Positions 43,000-52,715 of a DNA stretch of 64,000 nucleotides are shown one piece after another; position 1 is the first letter of the stretch; the number at the start of each line of letters is the position of its first letter. The notes under the pieces were generated by a model, which was given only the letters and a program-made list of their open reading frames with translations, had not been told where the DNA came from and did not search any database. The DNA lies in contig NZ_JHYQ01000021.1 of the NCBI RefSeq assembly GCF_000621325.1, positions 1-64,000 of the forward strand. Direction: 5' to 3'. This stretch comes from Thiothrix lacustris DSM 21227. GTDB lineage: Bacteria; Pseudomonadota; Gammaproteobacteria; Thiotrichales; Thiotrichaceae. The translations under genes and the position numbers were made by a program.

Positions 43000-45426
43000 T
43001 TAGGATTTACTGTCCACAATCTTGGGCGTGACAAAGATTAACAGCTCATTATTGGTCTTGCTGTTATTGTCTGTACGGAACAGGCGACCCAGGATAGGCA
43101 CGTCGCCCAGCACGGGGACTTTGCTGGTGCCATTGGTGTTGTATTCTTCATGGACACCGCCCAATACGACTGTTTGACCGTTTTCAACTAGCACTTTGGT
43201 CTGGATCTCACGGGTATTGATGCTGGGAACCCCGGAGTATATCGAGCCGACAGTATCTTGGTTGACTTTCAAGTCCATCGAGATGTGCTCATCCGGTGTG
43301 ATTTGAGGGGTGACTTCCATGCTGAGCACCGCTTTTTTGAAGGCTACGTTGGATGCGCCACTGGAAGATGCTTGCTGGTAGGGCACTTCCACACCTTGTT
43401 CAATCAGCGCTTTGGTCTGATTGGAGGTGATTATCCGTGGGCTGGAAATGGTTTCACTTTTGTTTTCTGATTGTGAGGCAGAGAGTTCTAGATCGACGAG
43501 GAAGTCTTTGCTGAGAATCGAGAAGCCATAGCTGCCGATAGCACCGGTCACCGGTAAGTTGACGCTGAGGCGGTCACTGAGGCTTGGGATGGTCACGCTA
43601 CTAGTACCCGTGGTATCTGCTAAGGCTTGGGTGGCGCTTTCCCAGTATTCGTCGGTGCCTGTGCCGAGCGTGCCTGTACCAATGCCTATACTGTCTTGGT
43701 TAATCCAGGTTGGGGTGATGCCAAAGCGTGCACCGAGTTCCTTGCCGAAGGAGTCGCTGGCAATGACGATGCGTGATTCGATTAGCACTTGCGCAACAGG
43801 GACATCTAATGCCTTGATTAATTCGCGAATGGATTTAACTTGTGCAGCGGTGTCTTGTACTAAGAGTGTGTTGGTGCGCTCATCTACCGATGCTTTGCCA
43901 CGGGGGGAGAGCAGGGATTTTTTGTCTTCGCCACTGTTGGATTTTTCAATCAATGTCAGCATGTCGGCAGCTTTGGCGAAGTTGATGGCGATATATTCCG
44001 TTACCAACGGTTCCAATTCTTGTTTGGCTTTGATGGATTCTAGCTCTTGCTGTTCCTTGGCATTGAGTTCTGCGGCAGGTGCTACCCAAATGACGTTGCC
44101 ATTTTCACGCATGTCTAGGTTTTTGGATTCAAGTACGATATCTAACGCTTGATCCCACGGTACATCTTTGAGGCGCACGGTGATGTTGCCTGTAACGGTG
44201 TCGCTGACCACGATATTTTTATCGGTGAAGTCGGCGAGTAGTTGTAATACAGCTCGAACTTCAATGTCTTGGAAGTTGAGTGATAATTTCTCACCCGTAA
44301 AGTTTTTCTTTTTCTTAGCACCTACCAATTTCTCTTCTGGGATAGCTTTAAGTTTATCAACTTGGATAGTGTATTCAGTGCCATTACGCTTGGTGCTGTA
44401 TTCAAAGCCTTCATGGGCAGTAATGCGAATGCGAGCATTTCCACTGCGTTGTGCAATATCAATGTTGCTGACTGGCGTGCCAAAATCTGTGACATCCATG
44501 CGCTTTTGCAGGTTGGTTGGGACGTCTGTGTCTGCGAGTGTAATGGTGATGGTATTCCCACTTTTATCCTCCTTAATGTCCGTATCGGCTGACGATAGAT
44601 TGATAATAATGCGCCCGCCGCCATCTGATTCGCGGCGGAAGTCTACGGATTGTAAAAGTGGCGCAGCATTAACGATGGGTTGAGGTGGCGGTGGTGCGAT
44701 GGTTTGCTTTTCTGCCGGGGGAGCTGTGTACTGAGCTGCGATTGGTTTGGGTGCTACAACAGGGGCTACAGCAGGCGCTGCTGTTGGTGTGACGGCAGCA
44801 GGTTGTGTCACAACAGGTGCTGCTGTACTGCCGGGTGGTGTATACCATGCGTAATCTTTTGGTAAGGCACTAGGTAGCGGTAATTCTGGTAATGACACGG
44901 GCGCGGTGTTGGTGGAATGCTCGTTATTCCAGCTGGGTTGTGAGTCAGCCGCAAGGCTTTTTGCTGCCGGTGTTGCTAGCTTGTCTGGTGCAGCTTTACC
45001 ACTGCGTTGCACGCCAATGTTAGGTGCTGCTGAGTTCTTTGGATTGTCAAACAGCATGACAACCGTATTGCCACGTGATTCGACTGTGTGGTCGACTAAA
45101 CCATTTAAGTGGACAACAACACGCGCTTTACCTTTGTTGTTGGCAGCGTCAATGGTTTGGATTTGTCCTAGGTTAATGGCTTTGCTACGGCTATTCGTGC
45201 CAACTTCGGTAGCGGGAAAGTCGAACACTAAGCGTGAAGGGTTTTCCATCATGAAGCCTTTGGGTAAGGCAACCGGAGAGCTGAACTGCAACTGGACTTC
45301 TGTTTTGTTGCCAGCAATTTGGGCAGATATGTTTTGTAGCTGTGCGTCGGCTGCCCACACCAAGCTACTGGCTGGTGTACAGGCCATGAGAATTGCCAAA
45401 GCAACACTTTGCTTTATTGTTTTCAT
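43000..45426 (-). CDS. pilQ: Type IV pilus secretin
   Basis: 808 residues. Signal peptide (1-26), AMIN domain (about 30-125), Pro/Ala-rich linker (135-250), a second AMIN-like region (255-360), STN (380-450), secretin N domain (470-560) and the secretin barrel domain (about 570-805), with VPYQQ and LVENGQTVVLGG near the end. It forms the outer-membrane pore for type IV pili. Last gene of pilMNOPQ. Confidence 0.96.
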   Translation of the reverse strand: MKTIKQSVALAILMACTPASSLVWAADAQLQNISAQIAGNKTEVQLQFSSPVALPKGFMMENPSRLVFDFPATEVGTNSRSKAINLGQIQTIDAANNKGKARVVVHLNGLVDHTVESRGNTVVMLFDNPKNSAAPNIGVQRSGKAAPDKLATPAAKSLAADSQPSWNNEHSTNTAPVSLPELPLPSALPKDYAWYTPPGSTAAPVVTQPAAVTPTAAPAVAPVVAPKPIAAQYTAPPAEKQTIAPPPPQPIVNAAPLLQSVDFRRESDGGGRIIINLSSADTDIKEDKSGNTITITLADTDVPTNLQKRMDVTDFGTPVSNIDIAQRSGNARIRITAHEGFEYSTKRNGTEYTIQVDKLKAIPEEKLVGAKKKKNFTGEKLSLNFQDIEVRAVLQLLADFTDKNIVVSDTVTGNITVRLKDVPWDQALDIVLESKNLDMRENGNVIWVAPAAELNAKEQQELESIKAKQELEPLVTEYIAINFAKAADMLTLIEKSNSGEDKKSLLSPRGKASVDERTNTLLVQDTAAQVKSIRELIKALDVPVAQVLIESRIVIASDSFGKELGARFGITPTWINQDSIGIGTGTLGTGTDEYWESATQALADTTGTSSVTIPSLSDRLSVNLPVTGAIGSYGFSILSKDFLVDLELSASQSENKSETISSPRIITSNQTKALIEQGVEVPYQQASSSGASNVAFKKAVLSMEVTPQITPDEHISMDLKVNQDTVGSIYSGVPSINTREIQTKVLVENGQTVVLGGVHEEYNTNGTSKVPVLGDVPILGRLFRTDNNSKTNNELLIFVTPKIVDSKS

Positions 45427-45446
45427 TTTGTTGCTAGTCCTGTTTG

Positions 45447-45980
45447 TTATTTTTTTACATCTTTTAGGTCAGAGAGAGCAATGGCACTTTCCCGTTCTTT
45501 GAAACCGCCGAAACCGTTTTCGACAATTTCTTGTACAGTTATATTGGTTTCTTCGACTTTGCTGATTTTACCGTGGTTTTTGCCAAGGTAATTGCCTGCG
45601 CGTGCTCGGTGGACAGCGCCATCGGGTATGCGTATTAGCGCCCACAGTGAGTTGTTTTGGTTGATGGTGCCTACCATGCGTAAACTGTCCAACGGAAAGC
45701 TTTCCAGAAACTCAGGAACGTGATTCGGATCGGGCATGATCGTGCTGCCAGTGTCTGCTTTGACGTCTGGTGCGAGTATTTTTGAGTCAAACGGATCCAT
45801 TTCATGCCCAGGGTAGATGAAACGCACGTAGGGCTTGACTTCAGGAATAGGGTCAATGGGCGATGCCGGTTTCGCTTTGACTGTTTGTGTATATTGTTCT
45901 AGGTCGCTCATGTCGCTATTGCAGGCACTTAGTAACAGGAGTGTGCTTAAACTGGCGACTAATCTCAGGGCGTGCTTCAT
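45447..45980 (-). CDS. pilP: Type IV pilus inner-membrane lipoprotein
   Basis: 177 residues. Lipobox LLLSAC, Cys20. The C-terminal beta domain (about 90-170; LRMVGTINQNNSLWALI, GNYLGKNHGKI) contacts PilQ in characterised systems. Start overlaps pilO by four bases. Confidence 0.95.
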   Translation of the reverse strand: MKHALRLVASLSTLLLLSACNSDMSDLEQYTQTVKAKPASPIDPIPEVKPYVRFIYPGHEMDPFDSKILAPDVKADTGSTIMPDPNHVPEFLESFPLDSLRMVGTINQNNSLWALIRIPDGAVHRARAGNYLGKNHGKISKVEETNITVQEIVENGFGGFKERESAIALSDLKDVKK

Positions 45981-46606
45981 CCTTTACCCCCTGTTTTGCT
46001 GGCGCTGTTGTTGGTGGCTGTATCGTTGTTGCTATCTTCTAAATAGCGATAGGTTTTCAGGATGGCTTCCATACGCAAGCGGCCTGTTTTTTCTTCAGGT
46101 TTTAGGTCAATATTGTTGATGGTAACAATTCTAGGTAGGCCTGAAATGTCACTGACAAACGTTGCTAGTTCACGATACGAGCCTTTGGCGATGATCTTGA
46201 TGGGCTTTTCTGCATAAAATTCCATTTGTACTTCATTTTGAGGTTCAAACAGTTCTAGGGCTAAGCCGTTGGATAAGCCTTTTTCAGAAATATCCAGAAT
46301 CAATCCCGGAATTTCTGTATCAGAAGGAAGCTGGCGCAATAGAATGCTGAAAGAACGCTGCATGTCTGCTAGTTGTGCTTGGTACTGTGGCAGTTGGCTA
46401 GCACGTTTTTGCTTCACTTCAAGATCACTACGGAGCTGTTGCTCTTTGGCTTCAACGCCCGCGAGTGCATCAAGCTCATCAATAATAATGAGTTGATAAC
46501 CTAGGAGTAGAATGATGATCAGAATAGCGGTTAATGCTATTGATTTGATCGACCAAGACACACTGCCTGGATCATCGACTAGGTTATTAAGTTCGTGCAG
46601 ATTCAT
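45977..46606 (-). CDS. pilO: Type IV pilus assembly protein PilO
   Basis: 209 residues. One helix (about 24-42, IALTAILIIILLLGYQL), a coiled coil (50-90) and a ferredoxin-like periplasmic domain (95-190; RELATFVSDISGLPRIV). Pairs with PilN. Overlaps pilN and pilP by four bases each. Confidence 0.95.
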   Translation of the reverse strand: MNLHELNNLVDDPGSVSWSIKSIALTAILIIILLLGYQLIIIDELDALAGVEAKEQQLRSDLEVKQKRASQLPQYQAQLADMQRSFSILLRQLPSDTEIPGLILDISEKGLSNGLALELFEPQNEVQMEFYAEKPIKIIAKGSYRELATFVSDISGLPRIVTINNIDLKPEEKTGRLRMEAILKTYRYLEDSNNDTATNNSASKTGGKG

Positions 46607-47220
46607 GAGCCACCCCCCGATTTTTCCGGTGTTTTGATCTGATCGGTTGTTGCTTCGCCATCTTTGCCTTGGCGTAGCAGCTGGGTGACATCTAGCTTGA
46701 AATCTCTTAAAAGAATGTCGGCGTTTTTCTCATCCGGTTTGGTGGAAATGATGTTCAAGTTAGATGAGCTTAACCATGGGGAGGCATCCAGTCGGTTCAT
46801 ATAACTGGAAACCCTTGCATAGGATTCGGCTTTGCCTTCAAGTTGCACTTTGGTATTTTCTTGCCTTAGAGAAAGTAAATACATGCCTTTGGGGAGTGCA
46901 TTTACCATTTCATCCAATAGGTGGACAATAGCAGGGCGTGTGCTTTGTAAATCCTCGATAACCTGCATCCTATCAAGCAGTGCTTGGCGAGTGGCATCGA
47001 GTTGTTCAATTTCCTTGATCTGCTTTTCTAGTGCCTCAATTTCGGTGGTGAGAAATTGATTGCGTTGTTCCTGGTATTCGATGGATGACTGCATGTACTG
47101 ATGTGCACCAAAGACACAAGCAGCGGCGAAGGCGGCACTCGTGCCCACTAAGAGGAAAAACTGTTTCTTTTTTTCCTCTCGGGCTTTTTCTCGCCATGCG
47201 AGAAGGTTTAAGCCTGCCAT
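46603..47220 (-). CDS. pilN: Type IV pilus assembly protein PilN
   Basis: 205 residues. N-terminal NLLAWRE binds PilM in known systems; one helix (about 21-42), a coiled coil (45-85) and a ferredoxin-like domain follow (LDEMVNALPKGMYLLSLRQE). The start abuts the pilM stop. Confidence 0.95.
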   Translation of the reverse strand: MAGLNLLAWREKAREEKKKQFFLLVGTSAAFAAACVFGAHQYMQSSIEYQEQRNQFLTTEIEALEKQIKEIEQLDATRQALLDRMQVIEDLQSTRPAIVHLLDEMVNALPKGMYLLSLRQENTKVQLEGKAESYARVSSYMNRLDASPWLSSSNLNIISTKPDEKNADILLRDFKLDVTQLLRQGKDGEATTDQIKTPEKSGGGS

Positions 47221-48278
47221 TACTCTAGTCCTCGCAGTGATAAGCCAGCCGCAATCAATAACGCTTGCATGTCGTTAGTGAATCTAACCGGGCTGACGCG
47301 TGAGCCAAGGGCCACTTGTGTGAAGGGGTTTATTACCCGAACGGGAATGCCGATGGTGGACTGGATTTGTTCATCTACTCCGGGAATACGTGCACAACCA
47401 CCACAAATAAGAATTTGTGACACGCTATCCTTTTGACTTGAAGCGTAATAAAACTGGAGGAAACGATGCAGTTGACGCACCATGCTGTCTTTAAAAGGTT
47501 CCAGTACTTCTGAAACGTAGTTTTCCGGCAGATTGCCTTCTTTTTTTGCTAGACCCGCTTCCTGCCAAGTTAGGCCATAGCGGTGCATAATTTCTTCGGT
47601 TAATTGGCGACCACCAAATACTTGTTCACGGGAAAAAGTTAAGCGACTTTGCTCGAACACGCTAATGCCCGTCATGGTCGCGCCAAAATCGACGATAGCG
47701 AGTGAGTCATGTTGGCTTAACTCACCGGTTAGGTGACGTAATACCTTTTCCAGCGCATGGGTTTCTGTGTCTACAATGTCCACAGTTAGCCCGGCCATTT
47801 CAGCGGCTGCGACGCGAACTTCGACATTTTCTGAGCGAGTCGCGGCGAGAAGCACATCCACTGATTCGGGCGCATTTGCAGAGGGTCCAAGAATTTCAAA
47901 GTCGTAATTAACTTCGTTCATTGGATAAGGAATGTGTTGCTCTGCTTCCATCGACATCTGTGCTTCTAGCTCAGCTTGCGGGATGCTGGCAGGCATTTGG
48001 ATGATTTTGCTGATTGCCATGGAGGTTGGAATGGCAAGGGCACAATGTTTTAGTTTGGAACGGCTATCCCGTAGGGCACGACGAATAGCTTCGCCAACCG
48101 GTTCCGGTTCTACGATGTCTTTTTCATTAGCCACTCCTTCTGGTAAAGGAGCAACGGCGTAGCTTTCGATCCGGTAATCGCGCCCTCTACGGGTCATTTC
48201 CACCAATTTGATGGCAGAAGAGCTGATGTCCAGGCCGAGTAGGCTTTCTTTACGAGGATATATTGAAAACACAGGCAA
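47220..48278 (-). CDS. pilM: Type IV pilus assembly ATPase-fold protein PilM
   Basis: 352 residues, actin-like. LLGLDISSSAIKLVEM is the first phosphate loop, LAIVDFGATMTGISVFE the second and ICGGCARIPGV the adenosine loop. It binds ATP and PilN on the cytoplasmic face. Heads the pil operon; mrcA is divergent. Confidence 0.95.
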   Translation of the reverse strand: MPVFSIYPRKESLLGLDISSSAIKLVEMTRRGRDYRIESYAVAPLPEGVANEKDIVEPEPVGEAIRRALRDSRSKLKHCALAIPTSMAISKIIQMPASIPQAELEAQMSMEAEQHIPYPMNEVNYDFEILGPSANAPESVDVLLAATRSENVEVRVAAAEMAGLTVDIVDTETHALEKVLRHLTGELSQHDSLAIVDFGATMTGISVFEQSRLTFSREQVFGGRQLTEEIMHRYGLTWQEAGLAKKEGNLPENYVSEVLEPFKDSMVRQLHRFLQFYYASSQKDSVSQILICGGCARIPGVDEQIQSTIGIPVRVINPFTQVALGSRVSPVRFTNDMQALLIAAGLSLRGLE

Positions 48279-48442
48279 TTCCGGGGTTATTGTTATTATT
48301 AAACGTTATTATTCATATCTTTTAATTATTTTCAGGTCAATGGTAGCGTCGAATCTCAAAATAGTCTACTCTGCCCGTCTTGGGTGGCGTGCTTTCAGAT
48401 AAACGGGAGCCGTGCGTAAATGAATAAAAGTCCAATATAGTC

Positions 48443-50995
48443 ATGCGGTTCATCTATAAGTTTTTTCAGCTTGTTTTAGGCGGTTTTTTTGCGCTTCTCA
48501 CCTTGGGAGCTTTGGGTTTGTTCGCCCTTTATTCCCATTATGCTCCTCAGTTACCTGATGAAGCGGAATTGCGTAAAATTGATATTCAGGTACCGTTGCG
48601 TATTTATACACGTGATGGTGAGTTGTTGGCGGAGTACGGTGAGCGACGCAGCCGTCCCGTTACCTTGTCTGCCGTTCCGCGCAATTTGACGCAGGCTTTC
48701 ATCGACATTGAAGATGCCCGTTTTTACGAGCACCAAGGTGTCGATATCAAAGGTGTATTGCGTGCATTGCGTAATGTCGTGTCGACCGGATCAGCCAGTC
48801 AGGGCGCTAGTACCATCACGATGCAGTTGGCTCGAAATTCCTTTCTTGATTCAGGTAAAAACCTTGAGCGAAAGTTCAAGGAAACCTTGCTAGCCATTAA
48901 AATGGAGCAAAATCTCACTAAAGATCAAATTCTTGAGTTGTATTTGAACAAGATTTATCTGGGTAATCGAGCCTATGGGATTGCTTCTGCGGCTGAAACT
49001 TACTACGGCAAAAGCTTGAGTGAATTAACCTTGGCTCAGTGTGCGATGATTGCTGGTTTGCCTAAAGCGCCTTCGCGTTACAATCCTTTAGCTAATCCTG
49101 AGCGTGCGATGATTCGCCGCAACTACATCCTCAAGCGCATGTTGGAGTTGGGACATATCTCCCAACTGGATTATCAAACAGCGCTAAATGAACCCAATAC
49201 TGCTGAAAAACACAAGACTGAACTTGATGCTAATGCCCCTTATCTGGCGGAAATGGTGCGGGCAGATATCGTTAAGCGTTTCGGCGCAGATAACGCTTAT
49301 ACAGAGGGCTACCATGTTTACACTACGTTGGATTCGGAAAAGCAAGTAGAAGCGGCTGAGTCTTTGCGTAAAGCCCTGATGGCCTATGATCATCGGCATG
49401 GGTATCGTGGTGCTGAAGATAAGGTTGATCTCGGTGATTTGAAAACCGAAGATGATATGCTTGATAAGCTCTCTACCTATCCTGTGTTTGGGGATTTATT
49501 TCCAGCCTTAGTCTTGAGTGCTAACAGTAGTGTTGCAGAGTTATTGGTTGGCGAAACACGTGTGACCTTGGATCTTGATGCTGTTAAGTGGGCGCGTGAA
49601 TTCAAGACTGAAGATCGGCGTGGTTCAGCACCGAAGCGCGTCAGTGATGTATTGAAAGCAGGGGATATTGTACGTTTACGGCAGACGGATAAGGAAAAAA
49701 ATACATGGACATTGGCACAAGTACCAACGGTCGGTGGTGCGTTAGTATCGCTTGATCCCAGTGATGGCGCGGTGCGTGCGGTGATGGGTGGGTTTGATTT
49801 CTACCATTCTAAGTTTAACCGAGCTACGCAGGCAGTGCGCCAGCCGGGTTCCAGTTTTAAGCCCATTATTTATGCTGCTGCTTTGTCCAAAGGCTTTACG
49901 CCTGCCAGTGTTGTGAATGATGCCCCCTTGGATATTCCCGGTAGTACGTGGAAGCCTTCAAATTTTGGTGGCAGATATATTGGCCCTACTACCTTACGCG
50001 AGGCGTTGGCCAAATCCCGCAATCTGGTCTCTATTCGCTTGTTGCGCAGTATTGGTGTGAATTATGCAATTGATTTTGCTACTCGATTTGGATTTCCCAA
50101 AGAAAATTTACCACCCAATCTGACACTGGCTTTGGGCACGGCAATGACAACACCCATGGAAATGGCAACTGCTTATTCAGCTTTTGCAAATGGTGGATAC
50201 AAAATTAATTCCTATTTTATTACCCGCATTGAAGACCGTGATCATCGCGTATTATTTAAAGAGACATCCCCTCGGATTTGTGAAAGTGAGTCTGATGTCT
50301 GCGTTATCAAGCCAGAAGCAGATGCTAAAAAAGCCAGTGATAAGCCAGTAGATGACACTAAACCAGAGCCTAGTAAGAAGGATGTCTCTGGCAAACCTAT
50401 TTGGGAAACGGCGGCAGTTGAGCATCCAAAGATCGGTGAAGAGGGTGTATACCCAGCCGCTAAACGAATCATGGACAGTCGTACTCATTATCAAATTGTT
50501 AGCATGATGCAGGGTGTTACACAGTTTGGTACGGCAGCACGTGCGGGGCGTGCGTTGAATCGTAAAGACATTGCCGGAAAAACAGGTACGACGAATGATC
50601 AAAAAGACGCTTGGTTTTGTGGTTTTACGCCTGAAGTTGTGACGATTGCTTGGGTCGGTTTTGACAATATGGCGAAGCTTGGTGAAGGTGAAACCGCCAC
50701 TAATGTGGCATTGCCGATGTGGATTGACTTCATGCACCGTGTGTTGAAGGGTGAGCCTTCTAAAGAATGGGAAAAACCCGTTAATATCAAGGAAGCTGAT
50801 TTAGGATTAGGGGTTGAGAGTAAGCCTAAATCTTCTCGTCAGAAATCAACTTCTTCTAATAAGAAAACCACTCCGAGTAATGGGTTCCAGTATAAAAATG
50901 AGCGTGATATTGCTCCTCGTCAAGTGAGGCGCCCTAATGTGCCTGCTGCACAGCGCCCTCCTGAGCGAGTGGAAATTCCTGAGCAGCTTTTCTAA
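48443..50995 (+). CDS. mrcA: Penicillin-binding protein 1A
   Basis: 850 residues. One helix (8-30), glycosyltransferase-51 domain with catalytic Glu90 (FIDIEDARFYEHQG) and GASTITMQLARN, then transpeptidase with Ser470-Lys473 (QPGSSFKP), a SxN motif in KSRN, and GKTGTT. It builds and crosslinks peptidoglycan. A linker in 620-660 and a basic C-terminal tail are low complexity. Its stop overlaps the next start by one base (TAATG). pilM is divergent, the usual gammaproteobacterial order. Confidence 0.95.
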   Translation: MRFIYKFFQLVLGGFFALLTLGALGLFALYSHYAPQLPDEAELRKIDIQVPLRIYTRDGELLAEYGERRSRPVTLSAVPRNLTQAFIDIEDARFYEHQGVDIKGVLRALRNVVSTGSASQGASTITMQLARNSFLDSGKNLERKFKETLLAIKMEQNLTKDQILELYLNKIYLGNRAYGIASAAETYYGKSLSELTLAQCAMIAGLPKAPSRYNPLANPERAMIRRNYILKRMLELGHISQLDYQTALNEPNTAEKHKTELDANAPYLAEMVRADIVKRFGADNAYTEGYHVYTTLDSEKQVEAAESLRKALMAYDHRHGYRGAEDKVDLGDLKTEDDMLDKLSTYPVFGDLFPALVLSANSSVAELLVGETRVTLDLDAVKWAREFKTEDRRGSAPKRVSDVLKAGDIVRLRQTDKEKNTWTLAQVPTVGGALVSLDPSDGAVRAVMGGFDFYHSKFNRATQAVRQPGSSFKPIIYAAALSKGFTPASVVNDAPLDIPGSTWKPSNFGGRYIGPTTLREALAKSRNLVSIRLLRSIGVNYAIDFATRFGFPKENLPPNLTLALGTAMTTPMEMATAYSAFANGGYKINSYFITRIEDRDHRVLFKETSPRICESESDVCVIKPEADAKKASDKPVDDTKPEPSKKDVSGKPIWETAAVEHPKIGEEGVYPAAKRIMDSRTHYQIVSMMQGVTQFGTAARAGRALNRKDIAGKTGTTNDQKDAWFCGFTPEVVTIAWVGFDNMAKLGEGETATNVALPMWIDFMHRVLKGEPSKEWEKPVNIKEADLGLGVESKPKSSRQKSTSSNKKTTPSNGFQYKNERDIAPRQVRRPNVPAAQRPPERVEIPEQLF

Positions 50996-51594
50996 TGCGA
51001 ACTAGTCGGGATGAATTGCGCCATTTGGTGGCAGATGAGGCGGCTCGCTTGATTTATGACGATGGTATGCGTGATTATCGTCTGGCAAAATTACGGGCAG
51101 CAGAAAACTTGGGAGTGAGAATGCAGGGTAGTGCCCAGCCCACCAATGAGGAGGTTGAGGAGGCTATCCACCAGCGCATTCAGTTGTTCGATGCTGATAC
51201 CCACCCTAGTTTGCTACGTCATCATCGTGAAGTGGCACTTGAGGCGATGGATTTTTTGCAAGCCTATCGTCCCTACCTGACTGGAGCCGCTTTAGAGGGA
51301 ACATCCAGCCCGCATTCTGCTGTTACCTTGTATTTGGGTGCGGATAGTGTGGAAGAGGTGATGTTTTTCCTAGAGGATCAACATATCCCGTTTCAGATCC
51401 ATGAGCGCCGCACCCGCTTAGGTAGTAAAAAACAAGATTATTTCCCTTTGTTACGCTTCTATGTTGATGATGTGGAAGTGGAGCTGATGGTATTCCCTCA
51501 GGACGACCGATTTGCAGGTGCGCCAATCAGTCCGATTACCGGGAAGGCGATGAAGCGAGCGGATCGGAAAAAAGTAGCGGTGTTGTTAGGCTAA
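50995..51594 (+). CDS. Conserved hypothetical protein coupled to PBP1A
   Basis: 199 residues, no signal or helix in the membrane, so cytoplasmic. The helical N-terminal half (DELRHLVADEAARLIYDDG, RLAKLRAAENLGV) precedes an alpha/beta C-terminal half with DDVEVELMVFPQDDR, which resembles a nucleotidyltransferase-like core without being clearly one. One-base overlaps on both sides (TAATG) tie it to mrcA and the glycerate kinase gene. Function unknown. Confidence 0.75.
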   Translation: MRTSRDELRHLVADEAARLIYDDGMRDYRLAKLRAAENLGVRMQGSAQPTNEEVEEAIHQRIQLFDADTHPSLLRHHREVALEAMDFLQAYRPYLTGAALEGTSSPHSAVTLYLGADSVEEVMFFLEDQHIPFQIHERRTRLGSKKQDYFPLLRFYVDDVEVELMVFPQDDRFAGAPISPITGKAMKRADRKKVAVLLG

Positions 51595-52715
51595 TGACGG
51601 ATCATCGTACCTATTTGCTGGAAATTTATGCTGCTGGGCTTGCCGCCGTTAATGGTGAGCAGGCTGTTTACCGTGCCTTACTGGCCAGAGGCAAACGTGA
51701 GTCTGGTCATGTTGTCGCGATTGGTAAGGCTGCCGATGCTATGTTCAGCGGCGCAGCCCGTTATCTGAAGGGTAATCTGCAAAGCGGTTTGGTGATTACC
51801 AAGCATGGCCATGCCTCCTCGCTTGTAAGGGATAACGTACAGGTTATTGAATCTGCCCATCCGATCCCTGACGAGTCCTCTCTGCAAGCCGGTGAAGCCT
51901 TGATGGCTTACTTACAAAACCTGCCTGAAGACGCATCCGTTCTGTTTCTGATTTCTGGTGGAGCATCGAGTTTAGTGGAAGTGCTGGATGAGGGGTGGAA
52001 CTTGCCTCGTTTGCAGCAAGCGACCCACGACATGCTGGCGAATGGTGCTGTCATCAGTGAGATTAATGCCATGCGTCGCACGCTCTCTTTGATTAAGGGC
52101 GGTAAGCTGTGGCAATACCTTGGGAAGCGTTCAGTACGTTGCTTGCTGATGTCCGATGTGCCCGATGATGATCCGGCAGTGATTGGTTCTGGGTTATTGT
52201 TTCCTGCACCAAACCCCGATTTTGACTGGGAAATAGTGGCTAGCAATCAGCAAATGCTGACAGCAATAGCGACTGATTACCCTGTGCATATCATGCCCGA
52301 TTTTTTGGAAGGGGATGCGGAGGTTGTTGCCCATCTTTGTGTGGAACACTTACGCAATAGTGAGCCTGGGCTCTATGCGTGGGGAGCTGAAACGACGCTG
52401 GAACTGCCTCTCAATCCGGGATATGGAGGGCGCAATCAACACCTTGCTTTAACTGCCGCGCTGTATTTGCGTTCTGATGACAATATTTTATTGTTGGTAG
52501 CGGGTACGGATGGGACAGATGGTGTCACAACAGATACCGGGGCAATAGTCGATAAGAACAGCGTACAACGTGGAAAATATCATCAACTGGATCCATTGGT
52601 TTGTTTGCAAACAGCTGATGCGGGTACATTCCTTGCGGCTAGTGGTGATTGTATTCATACAGGGCCCACGGGTACAAATGTGATGGATATGATTCTGGGT
52701 TTGAAATTGTCATGA
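51594..52715 (+). CDS. Glycerate 2-kinase-like protein (DUF4147/MOFRL)
   Basis: 373 residues. N-terminal DUF4147 domain with IGKAADAM, KHGHAS, SAHPIPDESS and ISGGASSLVE, and C-terminal MOFRL (VAGTDGTDGVTTDTGA, HTGPTGTNVMDMILG). GckA/TtuD enzymes phosphorylate glycerate to 2-phosphoglycerate; relatives also act in hydroxypyruvate pathways. It is coupled to the upstream and downstream genes by overlaps. Confidence 0.88.
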   Translation: MTDHRTYLLEIYAAGLAAVNGEQAVYRALLARGKRESGHVVAIGKAADAMFSGAARYLKGNLQSGLVITKHGHASSLVRDNVQVIESAHPIPDESSLQAGEALMAYLQNLPEDASVLFLISGGASSLVEVLDEGWNLPRLQQATHDMLANGAVISEINAMRRTLSLIKGGKLWQYLGKRSVRCLLMSDVPDDDPAVIGSGLLFPAPNPDFDWEIVASNQQMLTAIATDYPVHIMPDFLEGDAEVVAHLCVEHLRNSEPGLYAWGAETTLELPLNPGYGGRNQHLALTAALYLRSDDNILLLVAGTDGTDGVTTDTGAIVDKNSVQRGKYHQLDPLVCLQTADAGTFLAASGDCIHTGPTGTNVMDMILGLKLS